This document shows, one piece after another, positions 56,766 to 64,000 of a stretch of DNA of 64,000 bases; positions within the stretch are counted from its first letter, which is position 1; each line of letters starts with the position of its first letter. Made by a program: the position numbers and the translations under genes. The notes under the pieces were generated by a model, which searched no databases, had not been told where the DNA came from, and saw nothing but the letters and a program-made list of their open reading frames with translations. Location: assembly GCA_963755695.1 (NCBI GenBank), contig CAVWLB010000003.1, positions 186,001 through 250,000 on the forward strand, in the 5' to 3' direction. The DNA comes from QHWT01 sp963755695. GTDB taxonomy: Bacteria; Acidobacteriota; Vicinamibacteria; Vicinamibacterales; 2-12-FULL-66-21.

Positions 56766-56927
56766 GAGGGCACCTCGACGTGAGCGACAGACTGCTGAAG
56801 GCTGCAGGCTGAATATCAGCGGCGGTCGAGGAAATTCTCGGGGACTCTTTGACATCCTTCAGCACTCTGCACCAGGCATCGACACGGCCAGTTCAGCAAC
56901 ATCGCATCCGATCGGTCGCGTCATCAT

Positions 56928-58496
56928 ATGACGAAATCCGTGAGATCATTGCTTACCTTGCGTGTCAGAGTCTTGTTCGCGGCGGTTGCGGTGGCGGCAG
57001 TCGTGCTCACGATCGCAACGTTCGCGGCTCAGGCGCCCACTCCTGGGGCGCCATATACCGTCATCTCGCGCAGCGCTCGTCAGCCGCTTCCCGTCCATGC
57101 GATGTCCGGACAGGAAATGTTTGCGCTCGACGACCTGGCGCGGCTCTTCCCAATCACGGTGCGCGAAGACGCGCTTGCCGGCGGCCTGACCATCAACGTC
57201 AACAATCAGACGATTGTGCTGACCGCACAGCAACCGCTCGCATCCGTGGCGGGCCGGATGATCTCGCTCCCGGCGGCGCCGGTACACGAAGGACGCACGT
57301 GGCTGGTGCCAGTGGATTTCGTCAGCCGCGCGCTGGCGCCAATCTTTGGTTCGCCGCTCGAGCTGAGAAAGCCCTCGCGGCTGATCCTCGTCGGCGATGT
57401 CCGCATGCCACGGATTGCGGGACGCGTTGAACCACTCGGTACGGTCACGCGGGTCACGTTCGAGGTCGCCCCCTCGACACCTCATTCGGTCACGCAGGAA
57501 GGCGGGCGTCTGCTGGTGCGATTCGAGGCCGACGCGCTCGATGCGCAGTTGCCCGCGCCTCCTTCGGCAGCCGGCAACGATGTGGTGCAGGCGATCCGCC
57601 CTGGCGACCAACCGACAACGATCGCGCTCGATCTGGGACCGCGCTTCGCTTCGTTCAGAGCGTCCGATCAACAGATCTCCGGCGGCGCGACGCGCATCGT
57701 GATCGATCTGACCGCCCAGACCGAAACGGCGCCGACGCCTGGTGCGCCGACACCAACCCCGCCAACGCCGCCCCCGGCGGCGGAGACACCGCCGCTGCTC
57801 GATCTGCCGACGGCGGGTGGACTGCGAACGATCGTGATCGATCCCGGTCATGGCGGCGACGAGAATGGTGCCCGCGGCGAGAAAGGCACGCTCGAAAAGA
57901 ACGTCACTCTTTCGGTGGCGCGCCGGTTGAAGGGAGCACTCGAGGGGCGGCTTGGCGTACGCGTGCTGCTCACTCGTGACGGCGATCAAACGCTGCCGCT
58001 CGATCAGCGCGCCGCCGTGGCCAACAACAACAAGGCAGACCTTTTCATCAGCCTCCACGCGAACGCGTCAGTGCGTTCCGCAATCAGCGGCGCCGAGGTC
58101 TTCTATCTGAGCCTGGCGGAGTACGGCGACGAGGCGCTGCGCGCCGCGGCAGGAAATGGCGAATCGTTGCCGGTGCTCGGCGGCGGCAGCCGCGAGATCG
58201 ACGTGATCTTGTGGGAGATGGCGCAGGCGCGATACATCGATCAATCCGCGGCGTTCGCGCGAACTGTCGAAGCGGCGTTGCGCGAGCGGATTGCCATGAG
58301 CCGCCGGCCGATCCAGCAGGCGCCGTTCCGTGTGCTGGGCGGCGCGTATATGCCGGCGATCCTCGTCGAGATGGGTTTCCTCAGCAACGCACAGCAGGAA
58401 CAGCAGCTCGCCGGCGACGACTACCAGAACGCCATCGTCCAGCAACTGGTCGAGGGCATCGTGCGCTTTCGTGGCGCTGCCCCGGGGACTCGATGA
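56928..58496 (+). CDS. N-acetylmuramoyl-L-alanine amidase (Amidase_3) with AMIN-type domains
   Basis: A 522-residue periplasmic hydrolase that cuts the amide bond between MurNAc and the stem peptide. A membrane/signal segment (VLFAAVAVAAVVLTIATFAAQ), a stalk domain (about 60-150, EMFALDDLARLFPITVREDA), an AMIN domain (about 160-265), a proline-rich linker, then the zinc amidase domain (about 300-515): RTIVIDPGHGGDENGARG (zinc His), GTLEKNVTLSVARRL (zinc Glu), DLFISLHANAS (zinc His), and PAILVEMGFLSNAQQEQQL (catalytic Glu). The AMIN domain would bring it to the septum or cell wall. It is divergent from the cytochrome gene by 162 bases; stop and next start overlap. Confidence 0.93.
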   Translation: MTKSVRSLLTLRVRVLFAAVAVAAVVLTIATFAAQAPTPGAPYTVISRSARQPLPVHAMSGQEMFALDDLARLFPITVREDALAGGLTINVNNQTIVLTAQQPLASVAGRMISLPAAPVHEGRTWLVPVDFVSRALAPIFGSPLELRKPSRLILVGDVRMPRIAGRVEPLGTVTRVTFEVAPSTPHSVTQEGGRLLVRFEADALDAQLPAPPSAAGNDVVQAIRPGDQPTTIALDLGPRFASFRASDQQISGGATRIVIDLTAQTETAPTPGAPTPTPPTPPPAAETPPLLDLPTAGGLRTIVIDPGHGGDENGARGEKGTLEKNVTLSVARRLKGALEGRLGVRVLLTRDGDQTLPLDQRAAVANNNKADLFISLHANASVRSAISGAEVFYLSLAEYGDEALRAAAGNGESLPVLGGGSREIDVILWEMAQARYIDQSAAFARTVEAALRERIAMSRRPIQQAPFRVLGGAYMPAILVEMGFLSNAQQEQQLAGDDYQNAIVQQLVEGIVRFRGAAPGTR

Positions 58497-59089
58497 ACGC
58501 GCGGACGGCGGCAGTCGCGGGCATCCTGATGGTCACGCTGGCCGGCGGCCTGATCCTCTTTATCGGTCTTCCCCGCTGGTACGGATCGAGGCCCGAGGCC
58601 TCCACGGCGAGCCCTCCGCAGTCGGGACCGGTCGCGCAGCAGCCCGCCGCCGCCGCGCGAAAGATTACCGCGACACTGTTCTACGTGAGCGACGACGGGA
58701 TGACGCTCACCGGCGCGCAGCGCGAGGTGCCGTTTGCCGCCACCGTGCCGGAACAGGCGCGCGCGATTCTCGAAGTCCAGCTCGCACCCGCCGCACCGCT
58801 CGTCTCGGCGATCCCGGCCGACACGAAGATCCGCGAAGTGTTCGTGACCGAGCGCGGCGACGCCTTCGTCGATCTGTCCGGAGAGCTCAGCACGCATCAC
58901 GGCGGCGGATCGCTCGACGAAATTCTCACCGTCTACACTCTCGTCAACGCCTTGACCGTCAACCTGCCGGCGATCTCGCGGGTGCAGATCCTGGTCGACG
59001 GCAAGGAAGTCGACACGCTCGCAGGTCACGTCGACCTGCGCCATCCGCTCGCCAAGAGCCTCGAATGGGTTGCTCATGACACGCAGTGA
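58493..59089 (+). CDS. GerMN-domain envelope protein
   Basis: A 198-residue protein anchored by one N-terminal helix (VAGILMVTLAGGLILFIGLP), a short Ala/Pro/Gln linker and a GerMN domain (about 65-190): ATLFYVSDDGMTLTGAQREVPF, PEQARAILEVQLAPAAP, REVFVTERGDAFVDLSGEL, LDEILTVYTLVNALTVNLPAISRVQILVDG. GerMN domains occur in spore germination and division proteins and here follow the amidase by an ATGA overlap, as they do in many Gram-negatives. It probably helps place or control the amidase. The stop lies 14 bases inside the rph start region. Confidence 0.88.
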   Translation: MNARTAAVAGILMVTLAGGLILFIGLPRWYGSRPEASTASPPQSGPVAQQPAAAARKITATLFYVSDDGMTLTGAQREVPFAATVPEQARAILEVQLAPAAPLVSAIPADTKIREVFVTERGDAFVDLSGELSTHHGGGSLDEILTVYTLVNALTVNLPAISRVQILVDGKEVDTLAGHVDLRHPLAKSLEWVAHDTQ

Positions 59090-59807
59090 CGGACGCTCCG
59101 CCTCCGAGCTACGCTCCACGAAAATCACTCCCGGCTTTCTCGCGCACGCCGAAGGGTCGGTGTTGATCGAAGTGGGACGCACCCACGTGATCTGCACGGC
59201 CAGCGTCGAAGATCGCGTGCCGCCGTTCCTGCGCAACAGCGGCAAGGGTTGGGTCACCGCGGAATACGGCATGCTCCCGCGCGCGACCTCGACGCGTACG
59301 CAGCGCGAAGCCAGCGCCGGAAAGGTGGGGGGCCGGACCCAGGAAATTCAGCGGCTGATCGGCCGCTCGCTGCGCTCGGTGACCAAGATGGCGGAGCTCG
59401 GCGAGCGCACGATCTGGATCGACTGCGACGTCATCCAGGCGGACGGCGGGACCCGGACCGCATCGATCACCGGCGGCTTCGTTGCTCTGGTACTCGCGCT
59501 CCAGCGCATGCGGGAGCTCGCACTCATCCGCGACCTGCCGATCGTCGACTACGTCGCGGCGACCAGCGTGGGAATCGTCGGCGGCACTGCCCTGCTCGAC
59601 CTCGCCTACGACGAGGATTCGAAGGCCGAGGTCGACATGAACTTCGTCAAGACCGGCGACGGCAGATTCATCGAGCTCCAGGGCACCGCCGAAGGGCTGC
59701 CGTTCGACAAGCGCGCGCTCGACGCCCTGATGGATCTTGCCGACAACGGAATCAAGGAGTTGATCGCCATGCAGAAGAGCGTGGTGGGAGACGTGCTGAA
59801 GAAATAA
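59076..59807 (+). CDS. rph: Ribonuclease PH
   Basis: A 243-residue phosphorolytic 3'-5' exoribonuclease that trims tRNA 3' ends. Hallmarks: GSVLIEVGRTHVICTASVED, GWVTAEYGMLPRATSTR, REASAGKVGGRTQEIQRLIG, RSLRSVTKMAELGERTIWID, CDVIQADGGTRTASITGGFVA, AYDEDSKAEVDMNFV and LQGTAEGLPFDK. Length is normal (about 240). ATG 59076 was chosen; it overlaps the GerMN gene by 14 bases. rph-rdgB is a common gene pair. Confidence 0.96.
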   Translation: MTRSDGRSASELRSTKITPGFLAHAEGSVLIEVGRTHVICTASVEDRVPPFLRNSGKGWVTAEYGMLPRATSTRTQREASAGKVGGRTQEIQRLIGRSLRSVTKMAELGERTIWIDCDVIQADGGTRTASITGGFVALVLALQRMRELALIRDLPIVDYVAATSVGIVGGTALLDLAYDEDSKAEVDMNFVKTGDGRFIELQGTAEGLPFDKRALDALMDLADNGIKELIAMQKSVVGDVLKK

Positions 59808-59845
59808 CCGTCAGCGGTGCGACAAGGCCGCCACGTCCGCCCCAA

Positions 59846-60452
59846 ATGAAGCCTGCCCTTCTGATCGCGACAACGAATCCCGGCAAGCTCCGCGAGATTC
59901 TCGAGATTCTCGACGGTGTCCCGTTCGAGTTGCGGTCGCTCTCAGAATTCGAGGGGATCGCCGAACCGGAGGAGACCGGAACCACCTTTGCCGCGAATGC
60001 CCGGCTGAAGGCGTTGTATTACTCAGAGCGGTCGGGGCTTCCTGCGGTCGCCGACGATTCCGGGATCGAGATCGCGGCGCTCGACAACGCGACCTGGGAT
60101 CCACTCCGCCCGCTGGCACGGCACGCACTATCCAGCGAAATTCGCCGCCATCTATCGAGCGCTGCAGGCAAGCCGCCTGACGACGAGTCGGGCCAGGTTC
60201 GTGGCGCACGTCGCTCTCGCCAATCTCGGCAAGATCGTGGCCGAAGCCATTGGCGTGGTGGCAGGAGAGATCGCTCCCGAGCCGCGCGGTACCCACGGGT
60301 TCGGGTACGACCCCATTTTCTATTACCCGCCCTATGGCTGCACGCTCGCAGAGGTGGACGGCGCGCGCAAGGCGGCGGTGAGCCATCGAGGCCAGGCGTT
60401 CAGACAGTTGCGCGACCAGTTGTTGGCGAATCCGGAACTGCTCGACCGCTGA
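59846..60452 (+). CDS. rdgB: XTP/dITP pyrophosphatase (one frameshift)
   Basis: Ham1/RdgB family, which removes inosine and xanthosine triphosphates from the nucleotide pool. Frame one gives LLIATTNPGKLREILEIL (substrate-binding TNxxK), ETGTTFAANARLKALYYS, VADDSGIEIAALD (catalytic Asp). An extra A near 60093 shifts the frame; restoring it yields PGIHSARWHGTHYPAKFAAI, then RARFVAHVALANLGKIVAE, HGFGYDPIFYYPPYG and SHRGQAFRQL. Restored length is about 201 residues, normal. It follows rph by 38 bases. Confidence 0.88.
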
Positions 60453-60491
60453 CGTTCCAACCCTCGGCCCGACCCCGCCATCTAAGCAGGC

Positions 60492-61616
60492 ATGAAGCAC
60501 CTTTTCCTTTACGCATGCCTAATTGCCTTCGCCGGGGGCGGGCAGCCCTCATCCGGTTCCACCATAACCGGCACCTGGAACTCTGATACGGCCAATTACT
60601 GGACGCGCAACAACGAGCGCCTCGTCAACCTGCAGCTCGAGCGGGATCACAGCTACGTCGGCTTCGGGGTTTCCCAGCGCGAGCTGCCCGAGCTCTCCGA
60701 TCGCCAGGCGAACGGTCCCGTTCACTTCACGTTGCACCGTGACGCGGGGACGTTCGATTTCGACGGACGTATCAGCAACGGCCGCGGCTCGGGCGACTTC
60801 CGGTTCGTGCGAAGCGAAGACTTCGTGAGCGGCATGGCGCGGCTCGGCTATTCACCGCTGTCGACGGAGGATGTCTGGCGCTTCGCGGTGCACGATGTCA
60901 GCCGCGAATACGTCACCGACTTTCGCAACGCAGGCTACCGTCCGGATCGCGACGAGTTGATCGCCACGCGGATCCACGACGCGACCCCGGCATTCGCTCA
61001 GGAAATCAAGCAGCAGGGTCTCGGCCAGGCGAGCATCGACGATCTGGTCAAGATGCGGATTCACGGCGTGAGCCCGGAATTCATCAAGGAAATGCGGGAC
61101 CTCGGCTACCGGGAGCTCTCGATCGACAAGCTGGTGGAGCTCCGTATCCACGGCGTAACTGCCGATTTCGTGAAGCGGATGGCGGAGCTCGGGTTCAAGA
61201 ATGCGGATCTCGATCAGCTGGTCCAGTTCCGCATCCACGGTGTCTCACCGGAGTTCATCAAGTCGTTCACCGATCTCGGTTACAAGAACCTCGATGCCGA
61301 GAAGCTGGTGGCGATGCGCATTCACGGCGTGTCACCGGAGTTCGTCAAGGAGCTGAACGATCTCGGCTACAAAAATCTCGACATCGACGATCTCGTGAAG
61401 ATGCGCATTCATGGGGTCACGCCGGAGTTCATCAGGCAGATGCGCGAGGTCGGCTATGCCAACGTCAAGGTCGATCGCCTGGTCGAGTTCAGAATCCACG
61501 ACGTGGACGCGGATCTCGTGCGCGATCTGAAGGCGCGCGGCTTCACGGACATGAGCGAAGACGATCTCGTGGACTTCAGCATCCACGGGCGCCGCTGGCT
61601 CAAGAAGCGCGCCTGA
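60492..61616 (+). CDS. Secreted protein of 29-residue repeats, function unknown
   Basis: A 374-residue protein with an N-terminal signal (MKHLFLYACLIAFAGGG). Residues 22-105 form a beta-rich domain (GTWNSDTANYWTRN, LVNLQLERDHSYVGFGVS). From about 108 to the end come about nine 29-residue repeats, consensus like LVKMRIHGVSPEFIKEMRDLGYKNLDIDD: an IHGVS/T turn followed by PEFIKE helix and LGY. Similar repeats follow the membrane peptidase in acidobacterial M56/BlaR1-type proteins. The two-helix layout suggests a superhelical scaffold in the periplasm. The last repeat is degenerate. Its 3' end overlaps the selenoprotein candidate on the other strand by 17 bases. Confidence 0.75.
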   Translation: MKHLFLYACLIAFAGGGQPSSGSTITGTWNSDTANYWTRNNERLVNLQLERDHSYVGFGVSQRELPELSDRQANGPVHFTLHRDAGTFDFDGRISNGRGSGDFRFVRSEDFVSGMARLGYSPLSTEDVWRFAVHDVSREYVTDFRNAGYRPDRDELIATRIHDATPAFAQEIKQQGLGQASIDDLVKMRIHGVSPEFIKEMRDLGYRELSIDKLVELRIHGVTADFVKRMAELGFKNADLDQLVQFRIHGVSPEFIKSFTDLGYKNLDAEKLVAMRIHGVSPEFVKELNDLGYKNLDIDDLVKMRIHGVTPEFIRQMREVGYANVKVDRLVEFRIHDVDADLVRDLKARGFTDMSEDDLVDFSIHGRRWLKKRA

Positions 61617-62206
61617 CGATTGCGAGCTGGCTGACTCTGTCGAGGAACGAGGCGGCGTCCCAGAACGGCCCGTTGGCCCGTGGACGCCGCTTCGATCCGA
61701 ACTGGTGCATCCAGTACCGACGGCCGCGGTGGCAGATCGCCGTCCCAGCGTGCGTCCGGCGGGTACAACAGATAGATGTCCCAGGCTGGCTCGTTCAACC
61801 CGAGCACCTCGCGATAACCTTTGATCAGTTGGCCATCGCCATCCCAGTAATGGGTGGCGCGCGAGTCGGGCACCTCTGACGTGGCCTTCGGCACGTCGCG
61901 CTCCATCCCTCGAGACATCGGCACCCAGACGACGTAGGCCCTCAATGAGGGATCGTCAGCCTTCTTGATGACGTCATCGTGCAGCTCGGAGGCCCCCCGA
62001 AGACATTGCGCTCACGTCGGCGCCACGAGCGTCACGATGCGAACGTGCCCGATGTCGCGGTTGAAGTCGGCCCGAAGCGGATCGGCATGCGCGGTGAGTG
62101 TGGTGTGCTGACGGACCGGACCGCGACAGGCGAGGAGCGCGACAAGGAGAAAGACAGAAGACAGAAGGCGGAAGACGGAAGTTCGGTGCCGGCGCGGGAA
62201 GGGCAT
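61600..62206 (-). CDS. Thioredoxin-like lipoprotein with in-frame UGA: candidate selenoprotein (one late frameshift)
   Basis: Starts at ATG 62206 with a lipoprotein-type signal (RLLSSVFLLVALLACRG; Cys after ALLA). The frame runs HVRIVTLVAPT-TGA-AQCLRGASELHDDV and continues without change for about 80 more codons: RAYVVWVPMSRGMERDVP, ATHYWDGDGQLIKGYREVL, PAWDIYLLYPPDARWDGD. The UGA (62014-62012) stands exactly at the first position of a thioredoxin C-x-x-C motif, giving U-x-x-C after a beta strand. A SECIS-like stem follows. An extra G near 61716 shifts the frame; restoring it gives YWMHQFGSKRRP and a stop at 61600. About 201 residues. The partner protein and reaction are unknown. Confidence 0.7.
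61972..62014 (-). promoter_or_regulatory. SECIS-like hairpin after the in-frame UGA
   Basis: Ten bases after UGA, UUCGG (62001-61997) pairs with CCGAG (61989-61985) around the loop GGGGCCU; weaker pairing extends outward (GCA/UGC). Position and G-rich loop fit bacterial SECIS elements, which place a short stem-loop about 11-20 bases after UGA to recruit SelB. Confidence 0.45.
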
Positions 62207-62295
62207 CCGCCTATTCTATAGAAACGGTCAGCTCTGCTGGCCGTGATCGCCGAAGCTCGTGAGACGCGGCCGATCGAACCGGTAGGTGTGAACCG

Positions 62296-62775
62296 CTAGG
62301 CCGACTTGATCGTTTGCAACTGCTTCAAGTGATGGAGGTCGTGACCAGCCATTTGTGCCGCGACCCATTCCGGCGTCAGCTCACCGTACTCTGGGTGGCG
62401 GAATGGACGGGTGCGCTGGGCGGCGGTCAGATTCCGGAACATCAGCACGTTCAGCTTCCTCAACGCCATGTAAGCGCCAAGTGCGGTGCGCGCCTCCGCC
62501 TGATCATCCAGCGGAAGCCAATCGTCTTGGCTAAACGCCTGGGCGACATAGCCGTCCTGGCTGGCCGCGAATCGCACGCGGGTCGTCAGCGCCAGCTCGG
62601 TCTGGGCCAGGTGGACGATCACCTGGCGGGCGGTCCACTTTCCCGGCGCGTAGGATCGCTCCCATTCGGTGACCGACCAGCCGTCGACCAGCACCCGAAT
62701 GCGTTCCGGAGTTTCGGCCAGCGCGGTCAGCGGATCGGCCGTTCCAAGATCGTCGGCGTAGGGATTCTGGTGCAT
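62296..62775 (-). CDS. DinB-family protein
   Basis: A 159-residue four-helix-bundle protein of the DinB/YfiT-like superfamily. Conserved points: TPERIRVLVDGWSVTEWERSYAPGKWTARQVIVHLAQTE (with the metal His of VIVHLA) and the C-terminal AAQMAGHDLHHLKQLQTI (GHDxHHxxQ, the other metal ligands). Family members are metal-dependent transferases or hydrolases on small thiols; DinB itself is DNA-damage induced. Acidobacteria carry many copies. It starts at ATG 62775; no operon partner. Specific role unknown. Confidence 0.88.
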   Translation of the reverse strand: MHQNPYADDLGTADPLTALAETPERIRVLVDGWSVTEWERSYAPGKWTARQVIVHLAQTELALTTRVRFAASQDGYVAQAFSQDDWLPLDDQAEARTALGAYMALRKLNVLMFRNLTAAQRTRPFRHPEYGELTPEWVAAQMAGHDLHHLKQLQTIKSA

Positions 62776-62870
62776 GCCCGCGACATTACGGACAGTCGCG
62801 GGCGCCTGTCAATGCACTTCACCAAATCAGCCATTCAATTCACCAAATTTACCAATCAGCAATCACCAGA
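62776..62870. repeat. Short CACCAAAT/ACCAATCA stutter
   Basis: Units TTCACCAAATCA, TTCACCAAATTT, ACCAATCAGCAATCACCA fill the spacer before the barrel gene's stop; same habit as the other spacers, here AT-rich. Confidence 0.5.
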
Positions 62871-64000
62871 TTAGAAGCCCGGCCTCAGGTTGAACTGCCA
62901 CATCCATCCCTGCAGCGGACGATCGAGCGGACGCACGTAGTCGATCTCCGCCACGGCGAAACCGAGCAGGTTGATGCGTGCGGCCGCCCCGACGCTGCGC
63001 ACCAGATCGCGATCGGGGCCGGTGAAATGCAGGCCGCGGCTGCGATCCCATGCCGCGCCGGCATCGCCAAACACCGCCATCTCGATCGGCAGCGGCCCGT
63101 AGAAATCGCCCCGGCCGAAAAGAGACCAGAGCGGGACGCGCAGCTCTGCGTTCGCCACGATCATCCGTGAGCCGATCAGTTGGTCAATCACCGGACAGGA
63201 TCCGTTGATGCTCAGGCCACATTCCTCCTGACGGAATGATTCGAAGTCGTAGCCTCGAATCAGGTCCGGGTAGCCGATGAATACCGGCGTCAGCAGCGGA
63301 TCTTCGGCGCTAGGACCGTAACGGCCGTAATACATCCCGCGCAGCGCAACCGTGACCGGGCGCATCGGCATCAGGTAGGTTCGAGCGTCGGCCAGGGCCG
63401 CTCCGTAGTTGAGTGTTCCCATCGTCTGATCTATCTGGAGACGATAACGCGAGCCTCGGATCGGACTCGTCACACCAAAAATCGATGTGTCGCGAACCAG
63501 CGCAGAAGAAGCAATCCCGAGGTTCAGCGTCGGGAAGGTGCTCAGAGTCTGCGTGTTCTGGCTCAACTCCTGGCCCGTTACCGGATCGAAGATCGTCGTG
63601 GTCACGTCTTCCTTACCGCTGATTTGCCGTAGTCCACCGGACAACTCGACGCGCGCAGCGCGGCTGAAGGGATACACCGCCAGACCCGACAAGCCGCGAT
63701 CGGTCTGTAAGGCGCGGATCTCGTCCTGCGCGACCACAACCGTGCCGTCGGATGTCTGCGCGAGCGACTGATCGAAACCACGGACGACGTACGGCGTCGA
63801 GTCGACGGATGCTCCCCAGTTCCAGCGGTGCGTACGATTCAAGTAAATGAGATTGCCGCCCGTTTCGTCGAAACGGTTCGTCGCCTGGATGCTGCCGGCC
63901 AGAACGTGATTGCCGAGGATGTCGCTGAACATCGCCGATATCCCGCCGCCGGCATACGCACCGAAGCTGTCCACGCCAACCCCGACGACCGGCTGGCCGA
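62871..64000 (-). CDS. Omp85/TamA-like outer-membrane barrel, C-terminal part (cut by window end)
   Basis: At least 376 residues of a 16-strand-type barrel: MFSDILGNHVLAGSIQATNRFDE, NLIYLNRTHRWNWGASVD, SRAARVELSGGLRQISG, RYRLQIDQTMGTLNYGAALADARTYLMPMRPVTVALRGMYYGRYG, the LIRGYDFESF motif (the Omp85 lid-lock-type R-G-Y/F), VANAELRVPLWSLFGRGDF, EMAVFGDAGAAWD, and the end WQFNLRPGF with C-terminal Phe. In acidobacteria such barrels usually follow a WD40-like (TolB-type) propeller in one protein; that part would lie beyond base 64000. Probably assembles or secretes other proteins. Confidence 0.75.
   Translation of the reverse strand, partial: GQPVVGVGVDSFGAYAGGGISAMFSDILGNHVLAGSIQATNRFDETGGNLIYLNRTHRWNWGASVDSTPYVVRGFDQSLAQTSDGTVVVAQDEIRALQTDRGLSGLAVYPFSRAARVELSGGLRQISGKEDVTTTIFDPVTGQELSQNTQTLSTFPTLNLGIASSALVRDTSIFGVTSPIRGSRYRLQIDQTMGTLNYGAALADARTYLMPMRPVTVALRGMYYGRYGPSAEDPLLTPVFIGYPDLIRGYDFESFRQEECGLSINGSCPVIDQLIGSRMIVANAELRVPLWSLFGRGDFYGPLPIEMAVFGDAGAAWDRSRGLHFTGPDRDLVRSVGAAARINLLGFAVAEIDYVRPLDRPLQGWMWQFNLRPGF

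Overview
The window looks like a chromosomal contig of an Acidobacteriota, probably class Vicinamibacteria. The DNA is GC-rich. It carries four acidobacterial duplicated orphan permeases (ADOP), two with their PadR partners, the C-terminus of a large OAR-type TonB-dependent receptor, PQQ/cytochrome c pairs, and spacers filled with short reiterated motifs. Taxonomy is inferred from gene content only.

Layout. 1-5.3 kb: the end of a polysaccharide locus (two glycosyltransferases, one internally deleted; a heparinase II/III-like lyase; a GT-B transferase; a polysaccharide deacetylase), joined by ATGA overlaps. 5.6-12.7 kb: tRNA-Val(GAC) and the translation cluster thrS-infC-rpmI-rplT-pheS-pheT. 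infC very probably starts at AUC, and PheT lacks its usual N-terminal tRNA-binding OB domain. 12.9-17.8 kb: a coiled-coil protein, zapA, a 6S RNA candidate, RNase Y, thiL, a DUF2062 protein and a 3D-domain protein. 17.8-21.6 kb: two half-size ABC exporters on the minus strand. From about 13.4 to 21.6 kb almost every gene is broken by single-base indels and GC is visibly higher, so gene boundaries there are approximate. 21.8-31.6 kb: a TonB receptor remnant, a GntR regulator with a putative operator shared with it, an outer-membrane barrel protein, a large membrane M48-type protein, a soluble lytic transglycosylase and a coiled-coil/GAF-like protein.

31.96-53.53 kb: a 21.5-kb island inserted in the 3' end of ssrA (tmRNA). 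It is bounded by an identical 27-bp direct repeat copied from the tmRNA end, with an excisionase-like gene and a tyrosine integrase next to the ssrA-proximal repeat. The cargo is four ADOP permeases, two PadR regulators, an ECF sigma/anti-sigma pair divergent from the fourth ADOP operon, serine-recombinase remnants, a DUF6883/DUF4926 pair, a 34-bp palindrome, and an uncharacterised two-gene module followed by a 23-bp-arm inverted repeat. The integrase frame runs through the attachment core into antisense ssrA; in an excised circle the same frame would stay open for 133 more residues.

53.5-64 kb: intact tmRNA (tag ADTQLALAA), a PQQ-dehydrogenase and di-haem cytochrome c pair, an N-acetylmuramoyl-alanine amidase, a GerMN lipoprotein-like protein, rph, rdgB, a secreted protein of 29-residue repeats, a thioredoxin-like lipoprotein whose redox motif contains an in-frame UGA (candidate selenoprotein, T-U-A-Q-C), a DinB-family protein and the C-terminal barrel of an Omp85-like protein cut by the window edge.

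Many otherwise convincing genes carry one frameshift. Because these include near-essential genes (pheT, rny, rdgB), most are more likely sequence errors than pseudogenes.
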